From Saccharum officinarum (Eukaryota > Streptophyta > Magnoliopsida > Poales > Poaceae), in the NCBI GenBank assembly GCA_020631735.1, contig CM036158.1:77789172-77853171 (forward strand): a stretch of 64,000 bases of DNA, in the 5' to 3' direction. How positions within the stretch are numbered: position 1 is the stretch's first letter; every line of letters begins with the position of its first letter. Made by a program: the position numbers and the translations under genes. Shown here piece after piece: positions 1 to 9,819 of this stretch. The notes under the pieces were generated by a model. That model had not been told where the DNA came from. It saw only the letters and a list, made by a program, of their open reading frames with translations, and did no database searches.

Positions 1-86
1 CTACGGTTCTGGATGGCATTTTTTTGTTACATTGACAGACAGCATAAAAACCTACTACAAGAATATAATCACAACTACTAGGAAGC

Positions 87-554
87 AACAATACAGGCCT
101 CCATACAGACCATAATCAGAAGAACTGCCAAATTGACCATTGTGATCTAGACATCTCGCTGCTGCATACTAGTGATGAAAGCGGACGGAAACGAACGGAA
201 AATTGCTCTACGTTTTCATTTTCATATTTTTAAACGAAACGAGCGGGAGCCGGACAGCCGGAACGAAAACGGTACATAAACGGTAATACGAAACGGGTAA
301 ATACGGTCAGAAAATAGACGGAAACGAACGGTAAGTGGAAACTTAAGCCGGAACATGTATGCCGCATATAAAATATTACTGCCCAGTGCCCACACATAAA
401 TACGCTCGTAGATGAATGAATTATCAGATGATGAAAGGGCGGACACTGGCACACTGCTGTGCACTCTACCAAAACAATACAGGCCTCCATACAGACCATA
501 ATCAGAAGAACTGCAAATTGACCATTGTGATCTAGACATCTCGCTGCTGCATAC
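87..554. repeat. 83-bp direct repeat flanking a 303-bp insert
   Basis: The block at 87-169 recurs at 473-554 with a single-base length difference (CTGCCAAATTG versus CTGCAAATTG). The intact locus near 1785-1860 has only one diverged copy, so the repeat arose inside this pseudogene. It is far longer than any transposase target-site duplication. Confidence 0.85.
170..472. mobile_element. Ac/Ds-like (hAT) terminal fragment
   Basis: The insert begins TAGTGATGAAAGCGGACGG, which resembles the TAGGGATGAAA-type end of Ac/Ds elements. It is studded with short AAACGG/AAACGA motifs like the subterminal binding sites of the Ac transposase. No matching inverted end or 8-bp target duplication is visible, so it is a fragment at best. 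The hAT assignment rests on motif resemblance only. Confidence 0.45.
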
Positions 555-838
555 ATTGTGCCTCCATCAACCAAACCGACTATCGCTAACAACCAACCAT
601 AATCCAATAAGTTTCTACCTTTACTACATTGCGCTTTCAAACTTTTCACTAAGATGAGAAACTAAAGGACGGTTAGCAGTATACAAGATCAATTGGCAAT
701 CTACATAATTTGCTCTGCAGTCACAGCCAGCCATAATCATGAGAAGTAGTAATAGATGACCTAGAAATGGAATTTCTGCTCCCACCAAGCTTAGCTCATT
801 CAGCAATAGGAACTTCATTCCGATCGAAATATGCATGC

Positions 839-1714
839 ATTTGAATGTTTCCATGATCAATCTGTTATGCACTCAGTTAGAGGCCACACAACACCAGGTC
901 AGGACCATTCCTGGTACCACCCTTACCCAACCCAGGTTGACTATAGGCCCCAGAACATTCACTCTTGGTATCAACTTTATCCAAGTACTGTAGTAACCAA
1001 GCAAACTAACCTCTAGTCTTCAAACATCTCTGGAATTAGGATGGCACATGCTGCTAAACTAGAGAGAAGGCGCTAGTCTGATAATATACAGGGAAGCCAA
1101 TCCTGCACAGTCGTTTCATCTTACTGAAACACCCAATTAAATGCCAGTAGATCTCACTTAGGTAAAGAATTAAATGTGGTTCATTGGGGGTGCCACATGC
1201 ATTTAGCTGAGTTGTGCAAATTCCCTTCGTGCCATGGATAAGAGGGGCAAATATGGCAAATCAAGGACATACTCCAAATCAATTCAGCTGATTTGCCGAC
1301 CTGCTACTTGACAGAAAGCATAGCAGATGGTATACTACTAAGTGGTATGAAAAATACTTGAATAGTATGTCTAAGACAAGCAAATGTTTTCTGCGGCTTT
1401 AGAAATTGAAAATGAAAACTCAGTGACACCACTTCAAAATGATAAGTGCTAATCGAAACCAAAGGTCAGCAGCAAAGTACAAGAGCTACTGCTTAAGTAG
1501 CACAGATCCTATCTACGGATGGCTGCATTGATTCATCATTTAGTTAAGCTCAATTATTTTTTTAAGAAAAGGAAAATAAGACAAAGGGACATGTGCAAAA
1601 TCAACCTCACTTTTTTATTCACTTCATTTCCCCCTTTCTTACAACTGAAAACGTGTACAAAAGAGATAGTTTCAAAAGCAAGCAGTCAAGATTCCAGCTC
1701 CTGCTGCTCTGCCT
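839..1714. other. Intergenic stretch, nothing recognised
   Basis: AT-rich sequence downstream of the minus-strand gene. Only short chance reading frames are present, and no repeat boundary, RNA gene or conserved motif was recognised. Confidence 0.6.
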
Positions 1715-2076
1715 GGTTATTTTACATTGATCAACAGCTTATAACAACAAAAACAACCAGCAATAGCAAGCTAGTGACAACTATTAGGATGCAACAACAG
1801 AGGTATCTAACCTCGAAATCGCATTGCCAAATTGGCCAGTGTCGTTTCAGAATTCAGATGCATATATACTTCCTTCAACCAAACAAACAAAACCAACTAC
1901 AAATCCCACCGGTTTCTAGCTTAAATTTTCATACTTTTCACCAACACACAAGAAAGAAGGACAACTAGTATTATAGGATCAATTTGCAATCTACATAATT
2001 TACTCTGCACCTACAATCAGGACAAGTAGTAGTCAATCACCTGTGATGGAATTCCAGCTCCCAACTAGCCAGGTAG

Positions 2077-3189
2077 CTAGGCTGGCAATAGGAATCTTGT
2101 TCCCATCAAAATGTGCATGCACAATGCCAGGGAGATGGTGAAGATGGCCATGGACTTGGCGCCAATGTACTTGACAGCAACGAGCCCCCTCTCAGCGACT
2201 TCATCACGGGCGATGACAATGCTCTTCCTGGCCCCATCAGACATCCTCTGTGCTAGGAAGTCAAGGAATGACCGGACAGTCTCTGCGGTGACCCTGCCTG
2301 TGACGTCCAGTACAAATCTCCTGTTGCTTGGAGCGGCCAGCGTGCTTGAAACCTTCTGGATCACGCCGTTGGTGTCTGAATCGTCCACCACACGCTCCAT
2401 TGCTGCTGCCTCAATGCGAGCATCGGAGGCCTCCTTGGCGAGTTGCCGCAACGTCCTGAGGAAGGTTTCGACAGCACCGTTGCAGACAGAGACAGCCAGG
2501 TCCTTGACCTTGGCCTCGTGCCTTGGATCAGAGAGGCCAGCGAGCAGCTGGTTGTTGGTGCGCACTGCGGTGGTGCGGTCGAGGTAGGCAGCTACGGCGG
2601 TGCTGACGAAGACTCGGACGAGGTCTGCGGCAGCCTCCTTGCCCGTGGCGCTGCAGAGCGCAGCCAGCCACCGGGGCTCCTCGCGGTCGCCGGCCTCGGA
2701 CGTGCGGGCGTCGCAGGAGGACAAGACGAGGTTCCTCGCGAAGCTCCCGACGACAGCGGAGGCGAATCCGGCGCCCTCGGGGGAGAGGAGGCGATCCAAG
2801 ATCCGATCTTGGAGTGGGGTTTGGGGGTTTTGCTGCTGCCGCTGTTGATGTAATTGGCGCTGGTGGGAGGAGATGGCGCGGAGGACGCCGGAGGCGAGGG
2901 ACTCGGAGAGGGAAGACGCAGCAGAGGAGACGGGTTCGGAGGCGGCGAGCTTGGAGAGCTGGAGGAGGCTTCGTGGGACCTGGTCGGAGTCGGAGCGGAG
3001 GAACTCAGCGAGGTCGGAACCGACCTGGGACACGGCGTCGGCAAGGGAGAGGGCGGCGACGATGCGGCGGCGGCGGTGGCAGTAGAGGCGGTAGAGGCCG
3101 TACCCGGCGGTTGCCGCCGCAGCGGCCAGGAGGAGTCGGCGAGCGCGGCGACGGCGGGAGCAGAGGCAGGCGGCGGCAAGTGAGTCCAT
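2077..3189 (-). CDS. PHLOEM PROTEIN 2-LIKE A10-type protein
   Basis: Intact single-exon frame of 370 residues. I place the start at 3187-3189 (MDSLAAACLC...), because this gives the usual family N-terminus: a basic RRRRARR run, then a short hydrophobic segment ending in GYGLYRLY. The frame stays open 33 codons further upstream, but that part is low-complexity and looks like leader sequence. Further family hallmarks are a stretch resembling SDSDQVPRSLLQLSKLA, a helical middle region, and a hydrophobic C-terminal tail (about residues 345-370, IFTISLALCMHILMG) that could anchor the protein in a membrane. The name comes from plant annotation practice; the lectin domain of true PP2 proteins is not visible and the biochemical role is unknown. 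The gene has very high GC in its first half, as is usual for grass genes. Its upstream region is cut off at about 110 bp by a hAT-like element, and a decayed tandem copy of its 3' end lies downstream. Confidence 0.85.
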   Translation of the reverse strand: MDSLAAACLCSRRRRARRLLLAAAAATAGYGLYRLYCHRRRRIVAALSLADAVSQVGSDLAEFLRSDSDQVPRSLLQLSKLAASEPVSSAASSLSESLASGVLRAISSHQRQLHQQRQQQNPQTPLQDRILDRLLSPEGAGFASAVVGSFARNLVLSSCDARTSEAGDREEPRWLAALCSATGKEAAADLVRVFVSTAVAAYLDRTTAVRTNNQLLAGLSDPRHEAKVKDLAVSVCNGAVETFLRTLRQLAKEASDARIEAAAMERVVDDSDTNGVIQKVSSTLAAPSNRRFVLDVTGRVTAETVRSFLDFLAQRMSDGARKSIVIARDEVAERGLVAVKYIGAKSMAIFTISLALCMHILMGTRFLLPA

Positions 3190-3302
3190 CGGGGTGAGGG
3201 ACTGAAAGAAGGAAGACGACGGCGCCGGAGGACGCGTGAGCTCAGGAGTAGAATTGAGGTGGGTTATCTCGCTGGCTCCCCTCGACACCTCCCCTCCAAT
3301 AT

Positions 3303-4391
3303 CAGTGGCGAATCCAGCCTCGAAAATGACCTGGGGCGAACTTGTACTTTAAAATTTTGACTACCAACGACAGCACAAATGTTTTGGACAAAAAATGTAA
3401 AACAACCAACAAAAATAGATGTTTCAATAGAGATGTTACCTTTTAATAATGGAATTATCAATAATAGATGTTTTAATAGAGAAATGAAGTACAAAACCTA
3501 TCAATTTTAAAACAAGCCAATTAGAAAATGACATTAATCATAAAAGTATTGAAGAATGTAAAAAGACATATAGACATACCTTTCCTATATGACATTAATC
3601 TGCATAATTAATGAGTTGAATCAAACGATCTGTAATCAAATCAAATAATCAAGCACAAATTTATTGAACCACATCTCCAGCTTCATCTCCTCCCCCACCC
3701 ACAACTGCTTCGTTGGCTCCCATTTCCATCACCAAATCCTAAAATTCCCAAATCAGAAATCAATCAAATCACCACACCAAATCAGTGAATGAGCAGGGGC
3801 GGCACCGAAGCAGCAAGCAGGGCGGCTGGGGCTGGGGCTTGAGCCCTGAGACTAAGAGTCGTCCGGCTGGGGCTGGTTACATTACCTGGCGTCTTGGCCG
3901 GCGGCCGAGCGGGCGGCAGTGGCAGCGGCTGCCGGCTGGAGCAGGGTCGCATCGCTGGATCCGCCGGCGCCCGGAGCCAGCGAGGCCGCGAGGGCTCGAG
4001 GCACGAGCAGCGACGGCAAGCGCAAGCCTGGAGGGCGGAGCGGAGGCGACGAGCGCCGCAGACCGAGCGGCGACTGGCAAGTTGTATGAGAGGCTGAGAG
4101 CGAGGTGAGTTGGTCGGCTGCGACTGCAGGACCTAAACTGGGCGCCGTCGAAATGCTGCTGGGCCTGTATGGGCCAATATCGACAGCGACCAGCGGCCCA
4201 CGAAGCCTCGGCTCGGCGTTCTGCCTCGTACAGTCATACTCGCGGAAAAAACCAGCGCCGCGGCAGCCGCGCCTCCGCCGCTCCGCCCTTCGGCTCAAAC
4301 TCCGGCGACCTCCAGGTGTGGGGATATGGTGCCCGGTCAAGGAGACCTAGGGCGGCCGCCCTAGCTCGCCCCAGTGGTGGCTCCGCCTCTG
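3303..4391. mobile_element. hAT-like non-autonomous DNA element abutting the PP2-A10-like promoter
   Basis: The left end reads CAGTGGCGAATCCAGCC and the right end, reverse-complemented, reads CAGAGGCGGAGCCACCACTG. They match over CAG-N-GGCG-N-A-N-CCA as imperfect terminal inverted repeats. The interior is AT-rich to about 3780, then strongly GC-rich, and no transposase frame is seen. A CAGGGGCGGCACCG motif at 3793 may mark a nested copy. I could not find a clean 8-bp target duplication, so the limits and superfamily are inferred. The left end lies about 110 bp from the start codon of the neighbouring minus-strand gene. Confidence 0.5.
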
Positions 4392-6354
4392 CCTCTATTC
4401 CTCGCGCCGCGCCCCCCCGCACCGGCAGAGGTGGAAGCGGAGAGGAGATCGAAGCGGAGGCTCAGACCGGGTACGACCGTATGACGGTATGAGTCGTGCC
4501 CCGTCGTGCTGTTCACTATAGTTGTGGAAGAGCCTCCTCGTCCTAACATTGCTAGAAGCCACCGCGTTTTCACCACAGCCATTCTTTTTTTTTTGTCTGC
4601 TTGATCATCGTAGTAGTAGGATTGCACACTTTTTGCCCCTAAAAAAAGGATTGCACACTTTTTTCAACAAAAATATCCTGCTTCATCAGTGTCTTACCCT
4701 ATCCCATCAACCATTTTATCTAGCTGTTCTTGACTTTTTTTTTGCGAGACCCAGTTACAGACGCAGACGCTCACATACACGAGCGCGCACTCACCCTTAG
4801 GTTTGTGATCGCATATGACAAACATCTTAGGTTGTAATTGGTTTTAGTATTTGTCTGTCTAGACTCACGAGGTGCAACTTTTGGATGATTAGGTGCCCTC
4901 ATCAAGGCTTCAGCTTAGATTGTGACATATAAAAGGCCTCATCTAGCCTAGTTTGCGGGATGCAAAAAAAATTATATGTTTCCCCGTGAAAAAAATTGTG
5001 TTCTCCCGCAGCATGGCTCTAGTGATGCGGAATGTGGCAGAAAAATACTTCGCGTCTACATGAGTGAGAGGATGAGAATCAAAGAACTGACTATCCAATT
5101 AGTGTTCCTAGGCAACTAGGATCGATAGAAGACAAATAAATCGTCCTTGCACACACACAACTTAGTCAGCAAGAACCTAGCTCGGTGCTAGCCAAGCTGG
5201 TTTCACACGGAAACCAATCACGCCATAATACAAGCGAAATTTCTTGATACGCATAGAACAAGGGTCATCGGAAATCATTGCCTAATATGACTCTTCACAA
5301 CATTAAGATCCTTAACAGTTTCATAAAAAAACATCCTTAACAGTACAAGATGCAACATCATCCTCACATTGCTACTAAGTAACTATGCTACGATATAGAG
5401 CGATGTCTCTGCATGTAATATAATTAGATATTTTCATACACATCTTCATATACTTTGTACTAATACCATAGTTAGCCACCCTTGAGTTCGAAGTTGGTGC
5501 ATGTGCACAATTTATTTTCTATTTCACCATATCATGATTCTTGGTTCTAAATTATTGGATAGTTCTTCATCGGTTTCATTTCTAAATTTCAAGCATATGA
5601 CCATAGAGTAATTATATTTAGGATTCAATATGCTTCTTATCAGTTATCTTTGACTCATTAACAACGAGCATACCATTCAAACTCCAACCCTAGGTTCGTA
5701 CCATGTGCTACAAGAGAGAAACAAATGAGACACAATCTAAGTTGTCACACATTGAAAAACAAACAAAGCACAACCTAGATTGAAATTAATATAAGTTGAT
5801 AATATGTTTCAACATAACATTTTTTTTGCGAAACCAACATAAATAGAAATGACCAAATATACACTATGAACAACTACTGTATATCAGGGCAACAAATCTT
5901 AATATTGAAAAGTCAATACATGTGCTTTTCACTGCCGACATGGGTGTTGTCTACCATTAAAACAATAGCTAGGTGAAAATGTGAGCACTTATGCTAACTT
6001 GGAGACCAGAATCTAGAAGGAAATCTACTACACTAAATGTGTAACCAACAAAATTGTGACCATTCTACATTTGTTTCTACATTTCATTCCATATAGATAA
6101 TATGTATGAATCCATGAAGCCTAAAGGCTCATATTTAATTTTCGACGAGGACCAATAATGCCTACTCTAAAAAAATACCTTTTTTATGTGAAGGTGGGAC
6201 AATTCAGTTAATACTGTTGTTATGTGTAACTTTCTCCTCTTACTATTCATAATTTCTTCTCGTTATACCCAGTTTTTAGTGAGAGAATGAATACCCAGTG
6301 TTTTTAGTGAGAGAATGAAGACATAACCATGATAGTAGAGTGCTGGGTGGCGTT
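4392..6354. other. Intergenic AT-rich stretch
   Basis: No gene was recognised. A short motif near 4738-4797 (GCGAGACC...CAGACGCAGACGCTCACATACACG...) resembles a common grass repeat end but could not be assigned to an element. The remainder is low-information AT-rich DNA. Confidence 0.6.
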
Positions 6355-6507
6355 GGCCTTGTTCGGCTGGCTGGTTGCCAGCCAGCCAGCAGTGTTTTTC
6401 TCTCACACCAGTTCAGCACCAGCCACCAGCCACCAGCCAGCCAACAGTATTTTTCTCTCACAATAAATCAGCCTCAGCCACCAGCCACCAGCCAGCCGAA
6501 CGAGGCC
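6355..6507. mobile_element. MITE, GGCC(T/C)TGTTCGGCTGG type
   Basis: The left end GGCCTTGTTCGGCTGGCTGG matches the reverse complement of the right end at 19 of 20 positions. GTT flanks it on both sides (6352-6354 and 6508-6510), a 3-bp target duplication. Internally a block of about 55 bp containing TTTTTCTCTCACA and CCAGCCACCAGCC occurs twice. It has no coding capacity. Confidence 0.8.
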
Positions 6508-6547
6508 GTTGTTGTGCATCTCTACCAATTCCACCGGGAGCTAAGTA

Positions 6548-6791
6548 GGGCCTTGTTCACTTCTCATCCCAATCCAAAATATTTCTTCTTCCACCCATCA
6601 CATCAAATCTTTCGACGCATGCATGGAGCATTAAATGTAGGTAAAAAAGATAACTAATTACATAGTTTGTCTGTAAATGTCGGGACGAATCTTTTAAGCC
6701 CAGTAAGTTCATGATTGGACAAATTTTACCAAATAACAACGAAAAATGTTACAGTAACTTTTCACCTACTTTTCGCGAAATGAACACACCC
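6548..6791. mobile_element. MITE, GGGCCTTGTTCACTT type
   Basis: The ends are GGGCCTTGTTCAC and, on the other strand, GGGTGTGTTCATT. The interior shares GCATGGAGNANTAAATGTAG, CTAATTACA and TTACCAAATAA blocks with the two elements at 7187 and 8000, so the three belong to one superfamily. A TA is found on both sides, but I am not certain of the target duplication. Confidence 0.65.
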
Positions 6792-7186
6792 TAAATGATG
6801 TGTGAAGACACTAAAGACCGGCTTTATTACAAGACCTTGACTGCGACTTCAATGACACGCCGGCCCCACAAGGACGCAGGGTCAGGACCACCTGCATGGA
6901 GCAGAAATTACAGAGGGAACATGAGAGAAAAGAGGAGCGCGGGTGCGCGCACACCAGAAATTGCCGCGCAAAAATGCTGTCGTGTTTTTTCGTCGTCGTA
7001 CACTCCCGTCAGTGAATGAAAAACTGCAAACGGGACCCAACCCGGCGTGGGGTTCTCCGTCGTCGTTGGAGGAGTGCTGGGCCCACTCGTCAGTCAGTCA
7101 AACCAGGGACCGTTCTGGTCCAGCGCAGCTGGCGTTGTTGCTCATCCGCTTCTGATGTCGTCACACGGGCTCTGACCGGTCACTAT
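6792..7186. other. Intergenic stretch between MITEs
   Basis: Moderately GC-rich DNA with no recognised gene, RNA or repeat boundary. Confidence 0.55.
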
Positions 7187-7454
7187 GGCCTTGTTCAGTT
7201 ACCTGAATCGGGAACGCCCGATTTTGCATAGTGTAGTACTATAGCACTTTTATTTTTATTTGCTAATAATTGTCTAAATATTAATTAATTAGGCTCAAAA
7301 TGTTCGTCTCGCAAAGTATAACAAAACTGTGTAATTAGTTTTTGATTTCGTCTACATTTAATACTCCATGCATATGCCGGTATTTTAATGTGATGGGGAA
7401 TCTTCTTTTTGCATAGTGAATTTTGGGGCTTAATTTGGGAATCTAAACGAGACC
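7187..7454. mobile_element. MITE copy 1 of an inverted pair
   Basis: It starts GGCCTTGTTCAGTTACC and ends as the reverse complement of GGTCTCGTTTAGATTCCC. TAT is present on both sides (7184-7186 and 7455-7457). The interior is the reverse complement of the element at 8000-8275, sharing blocks such as TTCGTCTCGCAAAGTA and CAAAACTGTGTAATTAGTTT. Confidence 0.8.
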
Positions 7455-7522
7455 TATGAATGGACATGTTCGTGGAAATATCTCAAGGAAAATCAGCCAC
7501 AATATCCGTTGCTTTCTCCTGA

Positions 7523-7701
7523 GGCCCTGTTTGGTTCCCGGTTTTTTTAAAAAATTTAGATAAAAAATCTAAAGATCCCAGAATCTCATCCAAACATGCT
7601 AGGATTTTACAGGATTTTATCACACATACACAAAATCCAAGAAATATTAGAGATTATTTATATCTAAAACCTGGATTCTAAAATCTTATCCAAACGGGGC
7701 C
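7523..7701. mobile_element. MITE, GGCCCTGTTTGG type
   Basis: The left end GGCCCTGTTTGG is the inverse of the right end CCAAACGGGGCC apart from one mismatch. TGA precedes and TAA follows, compatible with a 3-bp TWA-like target. It is about 179 bp, AT-rich inside, with no coding capacity. Confidence 0.7.
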
Positions 7702-7999
7702 TAAAACAGAAGTAAGAAAAGTATATCATTGGGGAGCAAACTAATGAAGTTGGGCATCATCCTCTCACCTTAGTGGCTTAGTTGATATGTATTTATAGTG
7801 TAGACGTGTAGTCCCTTTGGTCTGGGGTTCAACTTTGAACAATTTCAAATATATGTATATAAACAATGATCCTAATTGCTTAAGGTTTAATACAGTCATG
7901 TTGGATCTGCTACTAAGCAAAGAAGAGAAAAGACTGATTGCGACCGAGGAGCAAGAAGACAGATGTGCGAACAGAGAACCTCTTAAGGTCTCCTACACA
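7702..7999. other. Intergenic stretch between MITEs
   Basis: Nothing recognised. One short open frame has no family features. Confidence 0.5.
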
Positions 8000-8275
8000 G
8001 GCCATGTTTAGTTCCCCAAATTCACCCTCAATTCTACTATGAAAAAAGAAGATTCCCCGTCACATCAAAATGCCGGCACATGCATGGAGTACTAAATGTA
8101 GATGAAATCAAAAACTAATTACACAGTTTTGTTGTACTTTGCGAGACGAACGTTTTGAGTCTAATTAATCAATGTTTGGACAATTATTACCAAATAAAAA
8201 TAAAAAAACCTATAGTGCAGTATAGTACCGCTACAGTGATTTGGGGATCCCCAATTTGGGGATCTAGACATGGCC
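8000..8275. mobile_element. MITE copy 2 of an inverted pair
   Basis: The ends GGCCATGTTTAGTTCCCCAA and, on the other strand, GGCCATGTCTAGATCCCCAA form clear inverted repeats. The sequence is a diverged reverse-complement copy of 7187-7454, about 550 bp away. The flanks ACA and AGA would be an imperfect 3-bp target duplication. Confidence 0.8.
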
Positions 8276-8374
8276 AGAGAAAATTCTTGCCTCAGTCTTC
8301 TATTCCGATGTTAGTCTAGTGGCAGCTTTCATTCATGGGGTTATGGAATTTTGTATTTTCAAGAACGATAATGA

Positions 8375-9417
8375 TAGGACACGAGCGTCCGTCCCATCCA
8401 GACGCCGCGCGCCACTCTACCTCGCTGCTACTGTGCGCTCGCTCGCTTGCCCATCGCGTGCGCCGCAAGCTCCTCCCCCCTCCCTCCACCCACGTCACGC
8501 GTGTTGTCCACTCGAACGCGCCGTTCGCCCGGGCAAGCCGAGGCTGTGCTGGCGGCGTTGGGTGCTGGTGGTGCTTGCTCCGCCTGTCGCGTGCGCTGCC
8601 CGCTCCCTCCCATCGTGTGCGCCGCCTGCCTAGCCGAGCCAAGCTAGGTGCTGGTGGCGCTAGTGGTGCGGCACCGCTTGCCACCGACTCCTATCCTGAT
8701 GGCTGGAACCGACTGGCCCTGGCCTCCCACATGTTGCAAAACATACGTTCAAGTGTTTTAGATGTTTCTTAGGTATGTTGGAATTGTTTTATATGGATGA
8801 TGCAAAAGTAGATCGAGATATTGCATATGTTGCAATGGTTGTAGACGTATATTGCAAGCTTTTGTTCCCAATGTTTCATCTGTTTTTTAGACGTATGTTG
8901 CAAGTGTATTTATATATGTTTCACATATATGTTGTAAGTGTTTTATTTAGCTGTTATGTATGTTTACAATGGTTTCAAGTGTTTTCTAGGTGTTTTTTGT
9001 AAGTGTTTCAAATACATGTTTCAAGTTTTTCATTTGTCTTAATACGTATGATGCAAGTGTTGCGTTTGAATGTTTCAAAAATAGATCGGGTGTTGCATCT
9101 CCCTCCGTGTCTTCTGCTGCCTCGCCTCGGTGTCTCCTCTGACTCCGACATCGCCAGCGAGAGGCGAGCAACTTTTGATGGACTGTCCTCCTCTTTCCCA
9201 GCGGCTCCGCCGTGGTCAGCTCCGTGCTGCTTCCGGCGCCGACGTTAGTCATCCCCGTGTGGCGCGTTGGGGCTCGTCGAGGGTACTGGTGCTGGCGCGT
9301 TAGAGTGGGGGTCCGAACGTAGGTGCTGGCTCGGGATGGGATGCAGGACGTGGGGGCGTGGGAGGCACTACGGGCGCAGGAGTAGTGTCCGGGCGCTAGC
9401 CCTTCCCTTGTGTCCTA
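8375..9417. mobile_element. Non-autonomous DNA element with (TGTTGCAA)-rich interior
   Basis: The ends TAGGACACGAGCGTCCG and, on the other strand, TAGGACACAAGGGAAGGGC share TAGGACAC. The middle (8730-9090) is a run of degenerate units built on ATGTTGCAAGTGTTT and ATGTTTCA, flanked by GC-rich parts. This arrangement is familiar from a widespread grass repeat, but I cannot name its superfamily. It carries no credible coding sequence. Its right end sits about 400 bp upstream of the KIAA0930-like start codon. Confidence 0.5.
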
Positions 9418-9509
9418 GTATGGATCTCTCTCTTTTTTTTTTTGCAAATTAGAAAAATATTGAAAAGAGATTCATGGACAACTTTTAACGTTTGGCCCAA
9501 GATGCAGTT

Positions 9510-9600
9510 ATTGGGCTAGGCTCTCTCGGCCTATGCAATCCAACGGGCCTTATTGACGCTAGTGCCAGCTTACTGGGCCGGTGGGGCCGGATTGTTCATC
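9510..9600 (+). promoter_or_regulatory. Candidate promoter with Site II-like GGGCC/GGGCT cluster
   Basis: Between the upstream element and the start codon, TTGGGCTAGG, ACGGGCCTTA, ACTGGGCCGG and GGGGCCGG occur within about 80 bp. TGGGCC/T motifs are the Site II (TCP-binding) elements common in plant housekeeping promoters. There is no obvious TATA box, which fits a broadly expressed gene. This is motif evidence only. Confidence 0.4.
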
Positions 9601-9655
9601 AGATCGGACTTTCTTCCCACAACTCTAGCAGCCTGGCCAACCTAGTTTCAAGCCA

Positions 9656-9690
9656 CGTGCCGTGCCGTGCTGTGCTGTGCTGTGCTGTGC
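9656..9690 (+). repeat. (CGTGC/TGTGC)7 microsatellite in the leader
   Basis: Seven tandem pentamers, three CGTGC then four TGTGC, lie about 130 bp upstream of the ATG in the presumed 5' UTR. Confidence 0.85.
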
Positions 9691-9819
9691 AGGAGAGCAG
9701 GGGATCCCGGTTCCCAGAGAGCAGAGCAGAGCGAGGAGGCGTGCGGGCGAGTGCGGTTGCCTGCTTTGCTTCCGACGCGCGTGCCCTCGGAATCGGTTGG
9801 ATTCCCCAATCCCATCGCC

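Larger units (their letters stand above)
1..838 (-). pseudogene. Decayed tandem copy of the 3' end of the PP2-A10-like gene
   Basis: This stretch aligns by eye with about 1715-2125, the 3' end and 3' flank of the intact gene at 2077-3189. Shared landmarks include an AATCTACATAATTT core (near 700 and 1988), a CAATAGGAA core (near 807 and 2086) and ATGCATGCA/ATGTGCATGCA (near 831 and 2111). Read on the minus strand, about 800-836 still encodes CMHISIGMKFLLL, the counterpart of the intact C-terminus CMHILMGTRFLLPA, but the stop codon is lost and reading runs on into former 3' UTR. Homology stops near 838, so the rest of the paralogue's coding region is gone. The copy is further interrupted by an Ac/Ds-like insert and an 83-bp direct repeat. 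I infer an old tandem duplication that was truncated; expression is not implied. Confidence 0.7.

Noticed and set aside
1519..1968. 149-codon plus-strand frame
   Set aside because: It lies in the 3' flank of the minus-strand gene, and the paralogous copy does not keep the frame.
2443..3197. Several long plus-strand frames opposite the PP2-A10-like gene
   Set aside because: They are GC-rich shadows of the real minus-strand frame, with low-complexity Arg/Gly/Ala composition and no family motif.
8316..9452. Reading frames in the region upstream of the KIAA0930-like gene
   Set aside because: They fall within the degenerate TGTTGCAA repeat element and its GC-rich ends; none has protein-like conservation.
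9667..9819. N-terminal extension of the KIAA0930-like exon 1 from an upstream Met
   Set aside because: It is encoded by the (TGTGC)n microsatellite and leader; the Met at 9820 has the better context and a sensible N-terminus.
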